DNA of 10,217 bases from positions 1-10,217 of the forward strand of contig JAUWSP010000048.1 in the NCBI GenBank assembly GCA_030610025.1. The letters run 5' to 3'. Under the pieces are notes generated by a model. It was not told the DNA's origin, ran no database searches, and worked only from the letters and a program-made list of their open reading frames with translations. Every line of letters begins with the position of its first letter. The stretch's first letter is position 1. This stretch comes from Acidobacteriota bacterium (GTDB taxonomy: Bacteria; Acidobacteriota; Thermoanaerobaculia; Multivoradales; JAHEKO01). Made by a program: the position numbers and the translations under genes. Below are positions 1 to 6,031 of the stretch, one piece after another.

Positions 1-70
1 AGGAAAAAACAGACGGTGGGGACCGATGTGCGGGCCTGGCCCGGCGCGTCGATCGAATAGCGGATACCAA

Positions 71-87
71 TTCTGATTTCTGATTTT
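71..87. repeat. Short heptamer tandem repeat TTCTGAT x2
   Basis: Two perfect copies of TTCTGAT (71-77, 78-84) are followed by TTT and run directly into the GGAGGT ribosome-binding site of the ComEA-like gene. The tract sits in the 5' leader of that gene. A related tract (reverse complement TTCTGGG-like) occurs at 4353-4368. The role is unknown. Bases 1-70 hold nothing else I can support. Confidence 0.55.
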
Positions 88-98
88 GGAGGTGTTGC

Positions 99-443
99 AT
101 GAAACGAGTATTCAAGCTGACGTCACTGCTTGGACTATTGTGCTTGCTCATCACGGGGTTTCCGGCGACGAGCCAGGCGCAGGCAAAGGCCGTCAATATC
201 AATACCGCGAGTGTCGAGCAACTCTCGCTGTTGCCGCGAGTGGGTTCTGTAGTGGCGCAGCGGATCGCGGATTTTCGGGACAAGAACGGCAGCTTCAAGA
301 GCCTGGAGGATCTGATGTTCGTCCAGGGTGTCGGGGAGAAGACGTTCGAGTTGATTCGGCCGCACGTCACACTCTCGGGCGAGACAACAGTGACCGAGAA
401 GATAAAGCCTCCGAAGAGCTCGAGCGGAGGCGACGGATCATGA
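99..443 (+). CDS. ComEA-like secreted helix-hairpin-helix DNA-binding protein
   Basis: A 114-aa protein. Residues 1-28 look like a Sec signal peptide: MKR, a hydrophobic core around 9-20, and a plausible cleavage near SQA-QA. The rest is a ComEA-type tandem helix-hairpin-helix module that begins with the family signature VNINTAS (32-38). The two hairpins are around PRVGS (46-50) and QGVGEKT (76-82). The tail (about 95-114) is Lys/Ser/Gly-rich and probably disordered. ComEA proteins bind double-stranded DNA in the periplasm or at the cell surface during transformation; short ComEA-like proteins are also common where no competence function is proven. The ATG start has an excellent GGAGGT site at 88-93, 5 nt upstream. 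Its stop overlaps the next start (ATGA), so it is translationally coupled to a pseudopilin. This fits a role in DNA uptake or pilus function, but neither comEC nor pilus assembly genes are visible here. Confidence 0.9.
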   Translation: MKRVFKLTSLLGLLCLLITGFPATSQAQAKAVNINTASVEQLSLLPRVGSVVAQRIADFRDKNGSFKSLEDLMFVQGVGEKTFELIRPHVTLSGETTVTEKIKPPKSSSGGDGS

Positions 444-1150
444 GCCCGGGTGGGTGGCAGGGCGGCTCCTCGTCGGCCCTGCCGCCCACCGCTACCCGCC
501 GATTGGCGTCGCGGTGTCGAGTAGCGCGGCTAGAGAGATCGGTTAGAAGAGACCGGGGCGCTCGAGCCGGCGGGTTCACTCTTGTCGAGTTGATCATCAT
601 TCTCGCGATTCTGGGCCTCGCCGCCGCCCTTTCATTTCCCGACTTGTTTCGCCTGACTCGCAGCCTGAGGGTCGATCTGGCGAGCCGGGAGCTGCAGTCA
701 GCGCTGAGGCTTGCCAGGTCGAGGGCCATCCGAGAGGGCACGAAAGTCGGTATCAAGTTCCGAACCAACGGTGAGGGTCGGTATAGCTTCACCCTGTATC
801 GAGACGGAGACGGAGACGGTGTTCTGACGCGGGACATCGAGTCCGGGATCGACCCGCCGCTGGCACCGCCCCGAGAGTTGATTCATCTTGGACAGCAGAT
901 CCGCCTTGGGTTTCCGCTCGGCCCGGCGCCTCGAGACCCTGGAGATCCAAGGCGGAGGCTGACCCGATTGGACGACCCTATCCGATTCAATCGTTCCGAC
1001 ATCGCTTCCTTCAATCATCTCGGCGCCTCGACCCCGGGTTCTCTCTACATCACCGACGGGCTGCACTTCCTTTCGGTGGTGCGACTCTTCGGTAGGACCG
1101 GCAAGGTCAAGATCCTGCGCTACGACGTAGCTTCAGAAACCTGGAGATAG
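440..1150 (+). CDS. GspH/FimT-type type IV pseudopilin
   Basis: A 236-aa protein read from the ATG that overlaps the upstream stop codon (ATGA). A GGAGG site lies at 426-430, 9 nt before it. Residues 44-66 carry the type IV prepilin N-terminal signature: GG then FTLVELIIILAILGLAAAL. Cleavage is expected after Gly45, with Glu at position +5 (Glu50) and a long hydrophobic helix. The next segment (LASRELQSALRLARSRAIREG, about 80-100) is typical of the GspH/FimT group, as is the Asp/Gly-rich stretch RDGDGDGVLTRDIESG (121-136). Such minor pseudopilins prime type II secretion or type IV pilus fibres in the inner membrane. The leader before the cleavage site is unusually long (45 residues, Arg-rich). 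A TTG at 503 would shorten it but has no clear ribosome-binding site. Coupling to a ComEA-like gene favours a DNA-uptake pilus over secretion; that part is inference. Confidence 0.85.
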   Translation: MSPGGWQGGSSSALPPTATRRLASRCRVARLERSVRRDRGARAGGFTLVELIIILAILGLAAALSFPDLFRLTRSLRVDLASRELQSALRLARSRAIREGTKVGIKFRTNGEGRYSFTLYRDGDGDGVLTRDIESGIDPPLAPPRELIHLGQQIRLGFPLGPAPRDPGDPRRRLTRLDDPIRFNRSDIASFNHLGASTPGSLYITDGLHFLSVVRLFGRTGKVKILRYDVASETWR

Positions 1151-1182
1151 CGCGACAACGAGGCTCGATTCTCGTTGACGCG
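1151..1182 (+). terminator. Strong hairpin directly after the pseudopilin gene
   Basis: CGCGACAACGAG (1151-1162) pairs with CTCGTTGACGCG (1171-1182): an 11-bp stem with one A-A mismatch and an 8-nt loop. It begins at the base after the pseudopilin TAG. There is no real T-run after it (only CTGCCGTTTCG), so it is not a textbook intrinsic terminator. It may mark the operon end, protect the mRNA 3' end, or attenuate read-through into cutA. Confidence 0.5.
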
Positions 1183-1212
1183 CTGCCGTTTCGTGGAGTA
1201 ACGTGCTGAATC

Positions 1213-1557
1213 GTGAGCGCTATCGTTGTCGTAACCACAGCGGGCACAGAGGAGGAGGCAAACCTCCTCGCCGAGGAGTTGGTCGAGAGGCGTCACTCTT
1301 GCTGCGTCAACATCCTACCGATTCAGCGATCGGTCTATCGCTGGCAGGGCAAGATCTGTGACGACAGCGAGTACATGCTCATCATCAAGACCCTGGAGAG
1401 CGAGTAGTCTGCGGTCGAGGAAGCCATTCAGGAGCTCCACAGCTATGACCTGCCGGAGATCCTCGCCTTCGGCATTCAACGCGGAGAGGCCGGCTTCTTG
1501 ACCTGGATCACCACCTGCTTGAACAAGGATGTCGACGAGGTCGAAGACGAGGTTTGA
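1213..1557 (+). pseudogene. cutA: cutA divalent-cation tolerance protein, interrupted by an in-frame TAG
   Basis: The frame from GTG 1213 reads a CutA1 protein. It starts SAIVVVTTAGTEEEANLLAEEL, then CVNILPIQRSVYRWQGKI and EYMLIIKTLESE, and then meets TAG at 1405-1407. The same frame continues without any shift: SAVEEAIQELHSYDLPEILA and GEAGFLTWI, ending at TGA 1555-1557. The second half contains the conserved CutA 'ELHxYxxPEI' segment, so the two halves make one complete protein of normal length (about 114 aa). CutA is a small trimeric protein with a ferredoxin-like fold, linked to metal tolerance. The 64-aa truncated product would lose the C-terminal half of the fold. TAG is the ordinary stop of at least five neighbouring genes here, so genome-wide recoding is unlikely. 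A recent nonsense mutation, a base-call error or local read-through all remain possible. The GTG start has GGAG at 1195-1198, rather far upstream (14 nt). Confidence 0.85.
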
Positions 1558-1570
1558 GAAATGCCCAGCC

Positions 1571-2731
1571 TCAGATCTTGGCGAGGGCCGACTCGAAATC
1601 GGCCACGAGATCCTGCAAGTCCTCCAGTCCGACCGAAACTCGCACCACCCCCTCCGTGATCCCCAACTCTTCCCGCTTCTCGGGCGGCACAGAGGCATGG
1701 GTCATGGAAGCGGGGTGGGAAATGAGGGTCTCCACACCGCCGAGGCTTTCCGCCAGGCTCATGACCTCGAGATTGTCCAGTAGGGTCTTGGCAGCGTCAT
1801 AGGTTCCCAGGTCGAAGGTGATGAGCGCGCCGTAGCCGGTGGCCTGTCGAGACTGAACCTCATAGCCGGGGTGATCCGGCAGGCCGGGGTAGAGAACATG
1901 CTTCACCTTGGCATGCCCGTTCAAGAACTCGGCGATGGCCCGACCGCTGGTCTCGTGACGGTCCATGCGAACGGCGAGGGTCTTGAGTCCACGCAGCACG
2001 AGAAATGAGTCGAACGGCGAGAGTATCGCTCCCACCGACTTCTGGACGAAAGCGAACCAGTCGGCATCCTTGGCTCTCGACGAAACGAGAATTCCACCAA
2101 TGGAGTCGCTGTGCCCGTTGAGAAACTTGGTGGTCGAGTGGATGACGACATCGGCGCCGAGCTCGAGTGGGCGCTGGAATCGCGGCGAGATGAAAGTGTT
2201 GTCTACCGCGAGAACGGCTCCATGCTCGTGAGCAATGTCTGCCACTGCGGCGATGTCGGTGATCTCCATCATGGGGTTGGTGGGGGTCTCGATGTAGACC
2301 AGACGGGTCTCCTCCGTCATGGCCGCCTCGACGGCATCGAGATTTGTCGAATCGATCCACGAGAAGCGCAGGCCGTAGCGCTCGAGGATCTGGCTGAAGA
2401 ATCGATAGGTGCCACCATAGACATTCTGTGAACAGACGACGTGATCCCCGGTGCGGGTCAGCGTCAGGAGCGTCGAGATGGCCGCCATGCCCGAAGCGAA
2501 GGCGTGCCCCGCCAGCCCGTTCTCGAGTGTCGCAACGTTTTGCTCGAGAGCCTCTCGTGTCGGATTCTGGACGCGTGCATACTCGTAGCCCTTGTGCTGA
2601 CCCAGTTCGTCATGGACGTAGGTCGATGTCTGGTAGATGGGAACCGTCACCGAGCCAGTGGTGGGATCGGGTGATTGGCCGGCGTGAATGGCCCGTGTCG
2701 AAAAACCCGACTTCTTGGGATCGCCCTTCAC
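1571..2731 (-). CDS. Cys/Met-metabolism PLP enzyme (cystathionine gamma-lyase / gamma-synthase type)
   Basis: A full-length 386-aa fold-type I PLP enzyme of the transsulfuration family. Visible hallmarks: STRAIHAG near the N terminus; YARVQNPTR (51-59), which binds the PLP phosphate of the partner subunit; the stacking Tyr in NVYGGTYRFF (Tyr105); Asp177 in AVDNTF; the Schiff-base Lys202 in HSTTKFLNGHSD; and AESLGGVETLISHPASMTHA (327-346). The last block resembles both bacterial gamma-synthase (MetB) and gamma-lyase (MccB) enzymes, so I do not fix a symbol. These cytosolic homotetramers make cystathionine from an activated homoserine plus cysteine, or cleave cystathionine to cysteine, 2-oxobutyrate and ammonia. 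The gene ends 13 bp from the convergent cutA frame and is divergent from mtnA. That neighbour (methylthioadenosine recycling) mildly favours the reverse-transsulfuration (lyase) role. The start is GTG, fixed by a strong upstream AGGAGG. Confidence 0.92.
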   Translation of the reverse strand: MKGDPKKSGFSTRAIHAGQSPDPTTGSVTVPIYQTSTYVHDELGQHKGYEYARVQNPTREALEQNVATLENGLAGHAFASGMAAISTLLTLTRTGDHVVCSQNVYGGTYRFFSQILERYGLRFSWIDSTNLDAVEAAMTEETRLVYIETPTNPMMEITDIAAVADIAHEHGAVLAVDNTFISPRFQRPLELGADVVIHSTTKFLNGHSDSIGGILVSSRAKDADWFAFVQKSVGAILSPFDSFLVLRGLKTLAVRMDRHETSGRAIAEFLNGHAKVKHVLYPGLPDHPGYEVQSRQATGYGALITFDLGTYDAAKTLLDNLEVMSLAESLGGVETLISHPASMTHASVPPEKREELGITEGVVRVSVGLEDLQDLVADFESALAKI

Positions 2732-2737
2732 AGTACA

Positions 2738-2743
2738 CCTCCT
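2738..2743 (-). promoter_or_regulatory. Ribosome-binding site that fixes the GTG start of the PLP gene
   Basis: On the minus strand AGGAGG lies 6 nt before the GTG at 2731-2729. This near-consensus site decides the start, although an ATG in another frame lies upstream in the leader. Confidence 0.8.
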
Positions 2744-2809
2744 CGCAGCGGATGGTTTCGAGAGCGCGACTCGCCTCCAGCATGAAGGTGTCGATCGCGC
2801 CGGGCCGAG

Positions 2810-2818
2810 ATTCTAACA
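2810..2818 (-). promoter_or_regulatory. Extended -10 promoter for the PLP (cystathionine) gene
   Basis: Minus-strand sequence TGTTAGAAT is a TGn-extended -10 (TAGAAT). No convincing -35 is present, as is common for extended -10 promoters. Transcription would start near 2803 and leave a leader of about 70 nt. I saw no SAM or T-box riboswitch pattern in it. On the opposite strand, TAAGAT at 2844-2849 sits 7 nt before the mtnA ATG and could be the -10 of a leaderless mtnA transcript; this is weaker. Confidence 0.45.
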
Positions 2819-2856
2819 GCGGTGCCGGCCGTTTCGAGGGTAATAAGATAGAGGTC

Positions 2857-3942
2857 ATGAGCGACGCCCCAGAAACGACCCCATCGCCAGAAACCGAGGC
2901 ATTCTCCCCGATCCGCTGGCACCGGGACCACCTGCGTCTTCTCGATCAGACCCTCCTGCCCCACGAAGAGATGTGGCTGGAATGCAGGGCTCCGGAAGAT
3001 GTCGCCCGAGCCATCCGCAGTCTTGCGGTCAGGGGCGCGCCCGCTATAGGGGTTGCCGCGGCGTACGGGCTGGTGCTGGGAGTTGCCTCCCTACCGCCAG
3101 GCAGAGACTTGAGCGAGCATTTCCTGGAGGTGGTCGAGCTTCTCGGATCGACCCGCCCGACGGCGGTGAACCTGCGATGGGCGTTGGAACAGGGCCAGCG
3201 GGTGTTCGCGGCCAACACGGACAAGGATGCCCAGGGTGTGGCCGCGGCTCTCCTGCTCTGGGCCGGACGGTTGCACTCTGAAGACGTTGCCGCGAACCGA
3301 CGCATTGGGATCTACGGCGAGCCTCTGTTCTCGACCGGAGATCGGGTAATCACCCACTGCAACACCGGGGCTCTGGCGACGGCGGGTTACGGCACCGCTC
3401 TGGGAGTGATTCGAGCCGCCTGGGAGAGCGGAAAGGTGGAGATGGTCTGGGTCGATGAGACCCGTCCCCTTCTCCAGGGAGCCCGTCTGACGACCTGGGA
3501 GCTTCAGCGGCAGGGAATTCCCTTCCGATTGATCACGGACTCCAGCGCGGGATCACTCCTGGCTCGCGGTCTAGCGGACCGGGTTGTCGTAGGTGCCGAT
3601 CGAATCGCCGCCAACGGCGACACGGCCAACAAGATCGGGACCTATCCACTGGCGGTGATGGCGCACCGGCACCAGGTTCCGTTCTTTGTCGCGGCGCCTC
3701 TTTCGACGATCGACCCAAGAACGGCTACCGGAGCGGACATCCCCATCGAAGAGCGCGAACCGAATGAGGTCACGGAAGTGTTCGGCACTCGGATCGCACC
3801 GGAAGATGCTGCCGTGGCCAATTTCGCATTCGACGTGACGCCTGCTGAGTTGATCACTGCAATCATCACGGATGTCGGGGTCCTGTCACCTCCCTACACC
3901 GATACCATCTTCCAGGCGTTCGCGAAGAACAAGGTCGGCTAG
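2857..3942 (+). CDS. mtnA: S-methyl-5-thioribose-1-phosphate isomerase
   Basis: A 361-aa protein matching MtnA (eIF2B-alpha/beta/delta-like family) over its whole length. It converts 5-methylthioribose-1-phosphate to 5-methylthioribulose-1-phosphate in the methionine salvage pathway. Visible signatures: the substrate-binding loop AVRGAPAIGVAAAYG (57-71); the catalytic cysteine in ITHCNTGALATAGYGTALG (Cys168); the acidic VDETRPLLQGARLT (199-212); and the catalytic Asp248 in VVVGADRIAANGDTANKIGTY. The ending EDAAVANFAFDVTPAELITA.. is typical of the family. The start chosen is ATG 2857, after which MtnA-like sequence begins; upstream codons in this frame look non-coding and overlap the leader of the divergent gene. 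GAGG is only 2 nt before the ATG, so the ribosome site is poor and leaderless translation is possible. mtnK, mtnB and the later salvage genes are not in this window. Confidence 0.93.
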   Translation: MSDAPETTPSPETEAFSPIRWHRDHLRLLDQTLLPHEEMWLECRAPEDVARAIRSLAVRGAPAIGVAAAYGLVLGVASLPPGRDLSEHFLEVVELLGSTRPTAVNLRWALEQGQRVFAANTDKDAQGVAAALLLWAGRLHSEDVAANRRIGIYGEPLFSTGDRVITHCNTGALATAGYGTALGVIRAAWESGKVEMVWVDETRPLLQGARLTTWELQRQGIPFRLITDSSAGSLLARGLADRVVVGADRIAANGDTANKIGTYPLAVMAHRHQVPFFVAAPLSTIDPRTATGADIPIEEREPNEVTEVFGTRIAPEDAAVANFAFDVTPAELITAIITDVGVLSPPYTDTIFQAFAKNKVG

Positions 3943-4672
3943 GTCGATTCGCCGGTTCGGCATCTCCCGGTTCACCAAATCTCCAAACCAAGAAAACGCA
4001 CCCAGGTGGAGTAGGGTGTCCGAAATACTTGACCACCGCAGTTGATAGTGGACCAATATCTCACTTCAAGTCCTAATTTGAGATCTTCGGTGGGTATTTC
4101 TGGAATTTCGACTAAATCCTCGACGTCACAGACAAGGTCTGCAGGAGTAGATTCAATCCCCTCGCGACACGGTCGACCAGCGGATGACCGGAAATTGGAC
4201 ACTCAATTTCACCGAATGGACTTAGCGGGTCGTTTCTGAGGGCCGATTTGGTTATAAATGGAGCCAATCGAGGTTTCAGTGGTTTCATCTGGTATTGAGG
4301 TGGATAAAGTATGGCTTATCTTCCCTTGGACCAAGTCCTCGAGCCACGACTGCCCAGAACCCAGAACCGAAAACAAGACCATCCGGTGTACGAGGTCGCA
4401 GGGCGGTCGAATGTTGAGAATTGGTGGAGGCGGATGTAAAGAACTCTAACCGCGGGGGTGGTGTCGGTCGAGGTGGCACGCCTTTTGTTAGAGACATCAC
4501 CAGGAAGAGAGGGCGCGGACCGTGCTGGGGAGAAACTACCGCTGTCGAGTATGGAGCCAACGGCAGTGAGCGGGCCGACCGGGGGCAACGGAGTGTCGCG
4601 GGGGAGGAGACGCACCGACAAAACAGGCAGGGGCCTCGACCGGCGCCTGACAAACCTGACAGGAAGAAGGCG
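3943..4672. other. 730-bp stretch without a convincing gene
   Basis: Lies between mtnA and the TPR gene. From about 3965 to 4450 the sequence is visibly AT-richer than the genes on either side. It carries only short open frames (about 60-76 codons) with no recognisable motif on either strand, for example minus 3972-4202. From about 4450 it becomes purine- and GC-rich like the rest. A TTGAGG (4295-4300) / TATCTT (4317-4322) pair spaced 16 nt could be a weak + promoter, but it is 350 nt before the TPR start. I see no tRNA, rRNA or clear terminator. It may be a decayed foreign gene or a regulatory leader; neither is shown. Confidence 0.5.
4353..4368. repeat. Heptamer tandem repeat, (CCCAGAA)2CC
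   Basis: The unit CCCAGAA occurs twice in tandem plus CC (4353-4368); on the other strand it reads GGTTCTGGGTTCTGGG. The TTCTG core and the 7-nt period match the TTCTGAT repeat at 71-84, so the two may be GC and AT variants of one simple-repeat type in this genome. Confidence 0.45.
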
Positions 4673-5905
4673 ATGATTCGAGCTTTGACGGTTGAGGCAC
4701 CGCAGTTCATTCCATGGATCATTGCTGCCTTGGCATTGTTCGCCACCAGCGCTGCTCTGTTCTACGCCCGCTGGACATTTGGGGTAGCAGATCGCCGCCT
4801 CGACGAGGCGCGCAGTGAGTTTCAGAAGATGCTCGAGCTCGACCCGCAAGACGAGGGTTCGCGTCGGGCCGTGGAGGAATTGGTTCTTCTGATCGCCGAG
4901 AAGTACGCGATGCCGTCCCCTCGAAGCGCCGACGAGAGCGGTGCGCGGCTGCTTCGCGAGGGCAGACCCGTCGAAGCGGAGAAGGTCTTCCGGAGGATTC
5001 TCCGGACTGATTTCACTTCTGCTGATGCCTACGCCGGTCTCGGTAAAGCTCTCGAAGCGCAAGGTCGGGCTCGCGAGGCCGAGGCTGGCCTACGCGAAGC
5101 CGTCCGTCTCGACCCGCAGCACGCCTCGGCCTGGAAGACACTCGCCAACCTCGTTGCGACTCAGAACCGTCACAAAGAGGCGTCGCCAATCTGCCGCCAG
5201 GCAATCCTCCTCAATCCCGATTGCGGCGAGCTGCGACTGAATCTGGCCGTGGCGGTTCTGGGGCTGGGAAGGATCGACGAGGCCGAGAGGGCCCTGAGAG
5301 AGTCGCTCAAGCTGGAGTCTCAAAACCCCACGGCTCACGCGAGGCTGGCCTCGATTCTCTGCCATCGCGGGAAATTCAGCGAAGCCGAGATAGCCTGCCG
5401 CCAGGCAATTGCCCTCGACCCGAGTGAGTCCAGTGCTTATAACATCCTGGGATTCCTCCTGCGAAAGACGGATCGCCTTCGGGAGGCCGAAGCCGCGTGC
5501 CAGCGGGCCTGCGAACTGCAACCCGAGCGGGCTGCAGCCCAGATCAACCATGGCGTCGCCTTGCGCAGCATAGGGCGCATGGAGGAGGCGGAAGCCGCCT
5601 ACCGGCGGGCTCTCGAGCTCCAGCCTCGCAACGCAGTGGCCCACAGCAGTCTCGGAGTCGCCGTCAGGAAGCAAGGCCGTTTTCTCGAGGCCGAGGCCTG
5701 TTACCGCCGGGCGATTGAGATCGACCCCGTCTACCTCCCTGCATGGCTCAACCTGGCGATCGCCCTACAGCGGCGGGGTGCCCACGAAGAAGCCCAGGTG
5801 GCCTATCGGCGGGCAATGGAGCTCGAGCCGCCACAATCGATAGGGCGGACGGCCCCAGCGCCTATCGTGCGGAGCGTTGCCGCAGGGACCTCCTCGACGT
5901 CTTAG
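4673..5905 (+). CDS. Membrane-anchored TPR-repeat protein
   Basis: A 410-aa protein. Residues about 12-31 form one transmembrane helix (FIPWIIAALALFATSAALFY). The remainder is alpha-solenoid: about nine consecutive 34-residue TPR units from about residue 85 to 395. They have the standard pattern of small residue / G / A and final 'LDP', 'LNP' or 'LQP', for example ADAYAGLGKALEAQGRAREA and AVAHSSLGVAVRKQGRFLEA. A partial unit lies near residues 45-60 (RLDEARSEFQKMLELDP). Such proteins are scaffolds for other proteins; the partner cannot be read from sequence. No enzyme domain (e.g. glycosyltransferase) is attached. The ATG was chosen because AGGA at 4661-4664 lies 8 nt upstream and the codons before it (open back to 4421) are low-complexity Arg/Gly-rich and not protein-like. 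It is convergent with the kinase-TPR gene. The C-terminal tail after the last TPR is short, Ala/Ser/Thr-rich and probably unstructured. Confidence 0.85.
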   Translation: MIRALTVEAPQFIPWIIAALALFATSAALFYARWTFGVADRRLDEARSEFQKMLELDPQDEGSRRAVEELVLLIAEKYAMPSPRSADESGARLLREGRPVEAEKVFRRILRTDFTSADAYAGLGKALEAQGRAREAEAGLREAVRLDPQHASAWKTLANLVATQNRHKEASPICRQAILLNPDCGELRLNLAVAVLGLGRIDEAERALRESLKLESQNPTAHARLASILCHRGKFSEAEIACRQAIALDPSESSAYNILGFLLRKTDRLREAEAACQRACELQPERAAAQINHGVALRSIGRMEEAEAAYRRALELQPRNAVAHSSLGVAVRKQGRFLEAEACYRRAIEIDPVYLPAWLNLAIALQRRGAHEEAQVAYRRAMELEPPQSIGRTAPAPIVRSVAAGTSSTS

Positions 5906-5945
5906 CTCCCGGCACGGAGACTCTGCGCTGGAGGCACATCGGTAA

Positions 5946-6031
5946 CTTCTCGAAGACGTCACCCATCGCCTGGTGGTCTTCACTATTCCCAATCGGCTGT
6001 GGGTCAAGGAATGGAATCGGCTGGCGTTGGC
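5946..6031 (+). pseudogene. Possible remnant of an IS91-family transposase
   Basis: In the 126-bp gap between the TPR gene and the kinase gene, one frame is open from just after TAA 5943-5945 to TAG 6060-6062. It reads EDVTHRLVVFTIPNRLW (5952-6002), then VKEWNRLALAQL. From memory of the family, IS91-type (Y2) transposases have a conserved 'V-P-H-R-x-x-V-F-T-I-P-K-x-L-R' block after the zinc-binding region, followed by an 'NRxLLxxL'-like stretch, so this looks like a 30-residue fragment of that block. No zinc ribbon (CPxC) precedes it and no HUH or tyrosine motif follows. The identification rests on this short match only. The open frame continues antisense into the 3' end of the kinase gene. 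Confidence 0.35.

Noticed and set aside
1..60. Open + frame from the left edge to TAG 58-60 as the 3' end of an upstream gene
   Set aside because: All three forward frames stay open over these few codons and the 19 residues match nothing I know, so it cannot be told from chance.
1213..1557. Amber-recoded genetic code (pyrrolysine or Gln at TAG) to explain cutA
   Set aside because: Several intact neighbouring genes end at TAG exactly where their families end, so TAG is a normal stop here.
2428..2856. N-terminal extension of MtnA
   Set aside because: It is antisense to the cystathionine gene and MtnA similarity begins only after ATG 2857.
2732..2856. SAM or other sulfur riboswitch in the divergent region
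   Set aside because: The leader is only about 70 nt and I could not find the conserved core or a terminator/antiterminator pair.
3972..4202. 76-codon minus-strand frame as a gene
   Set aside because: No ribosome site, no recognised motif, and overlapping frames on the other strand are equally long.
4421..4672. N-terminal extension of the TPR protein
   Set aside because: The residues are Arg/Gly-rich and non-conserved in style, and a good ribosome site with ATG lies at 4673 just before the transmembrane helix.
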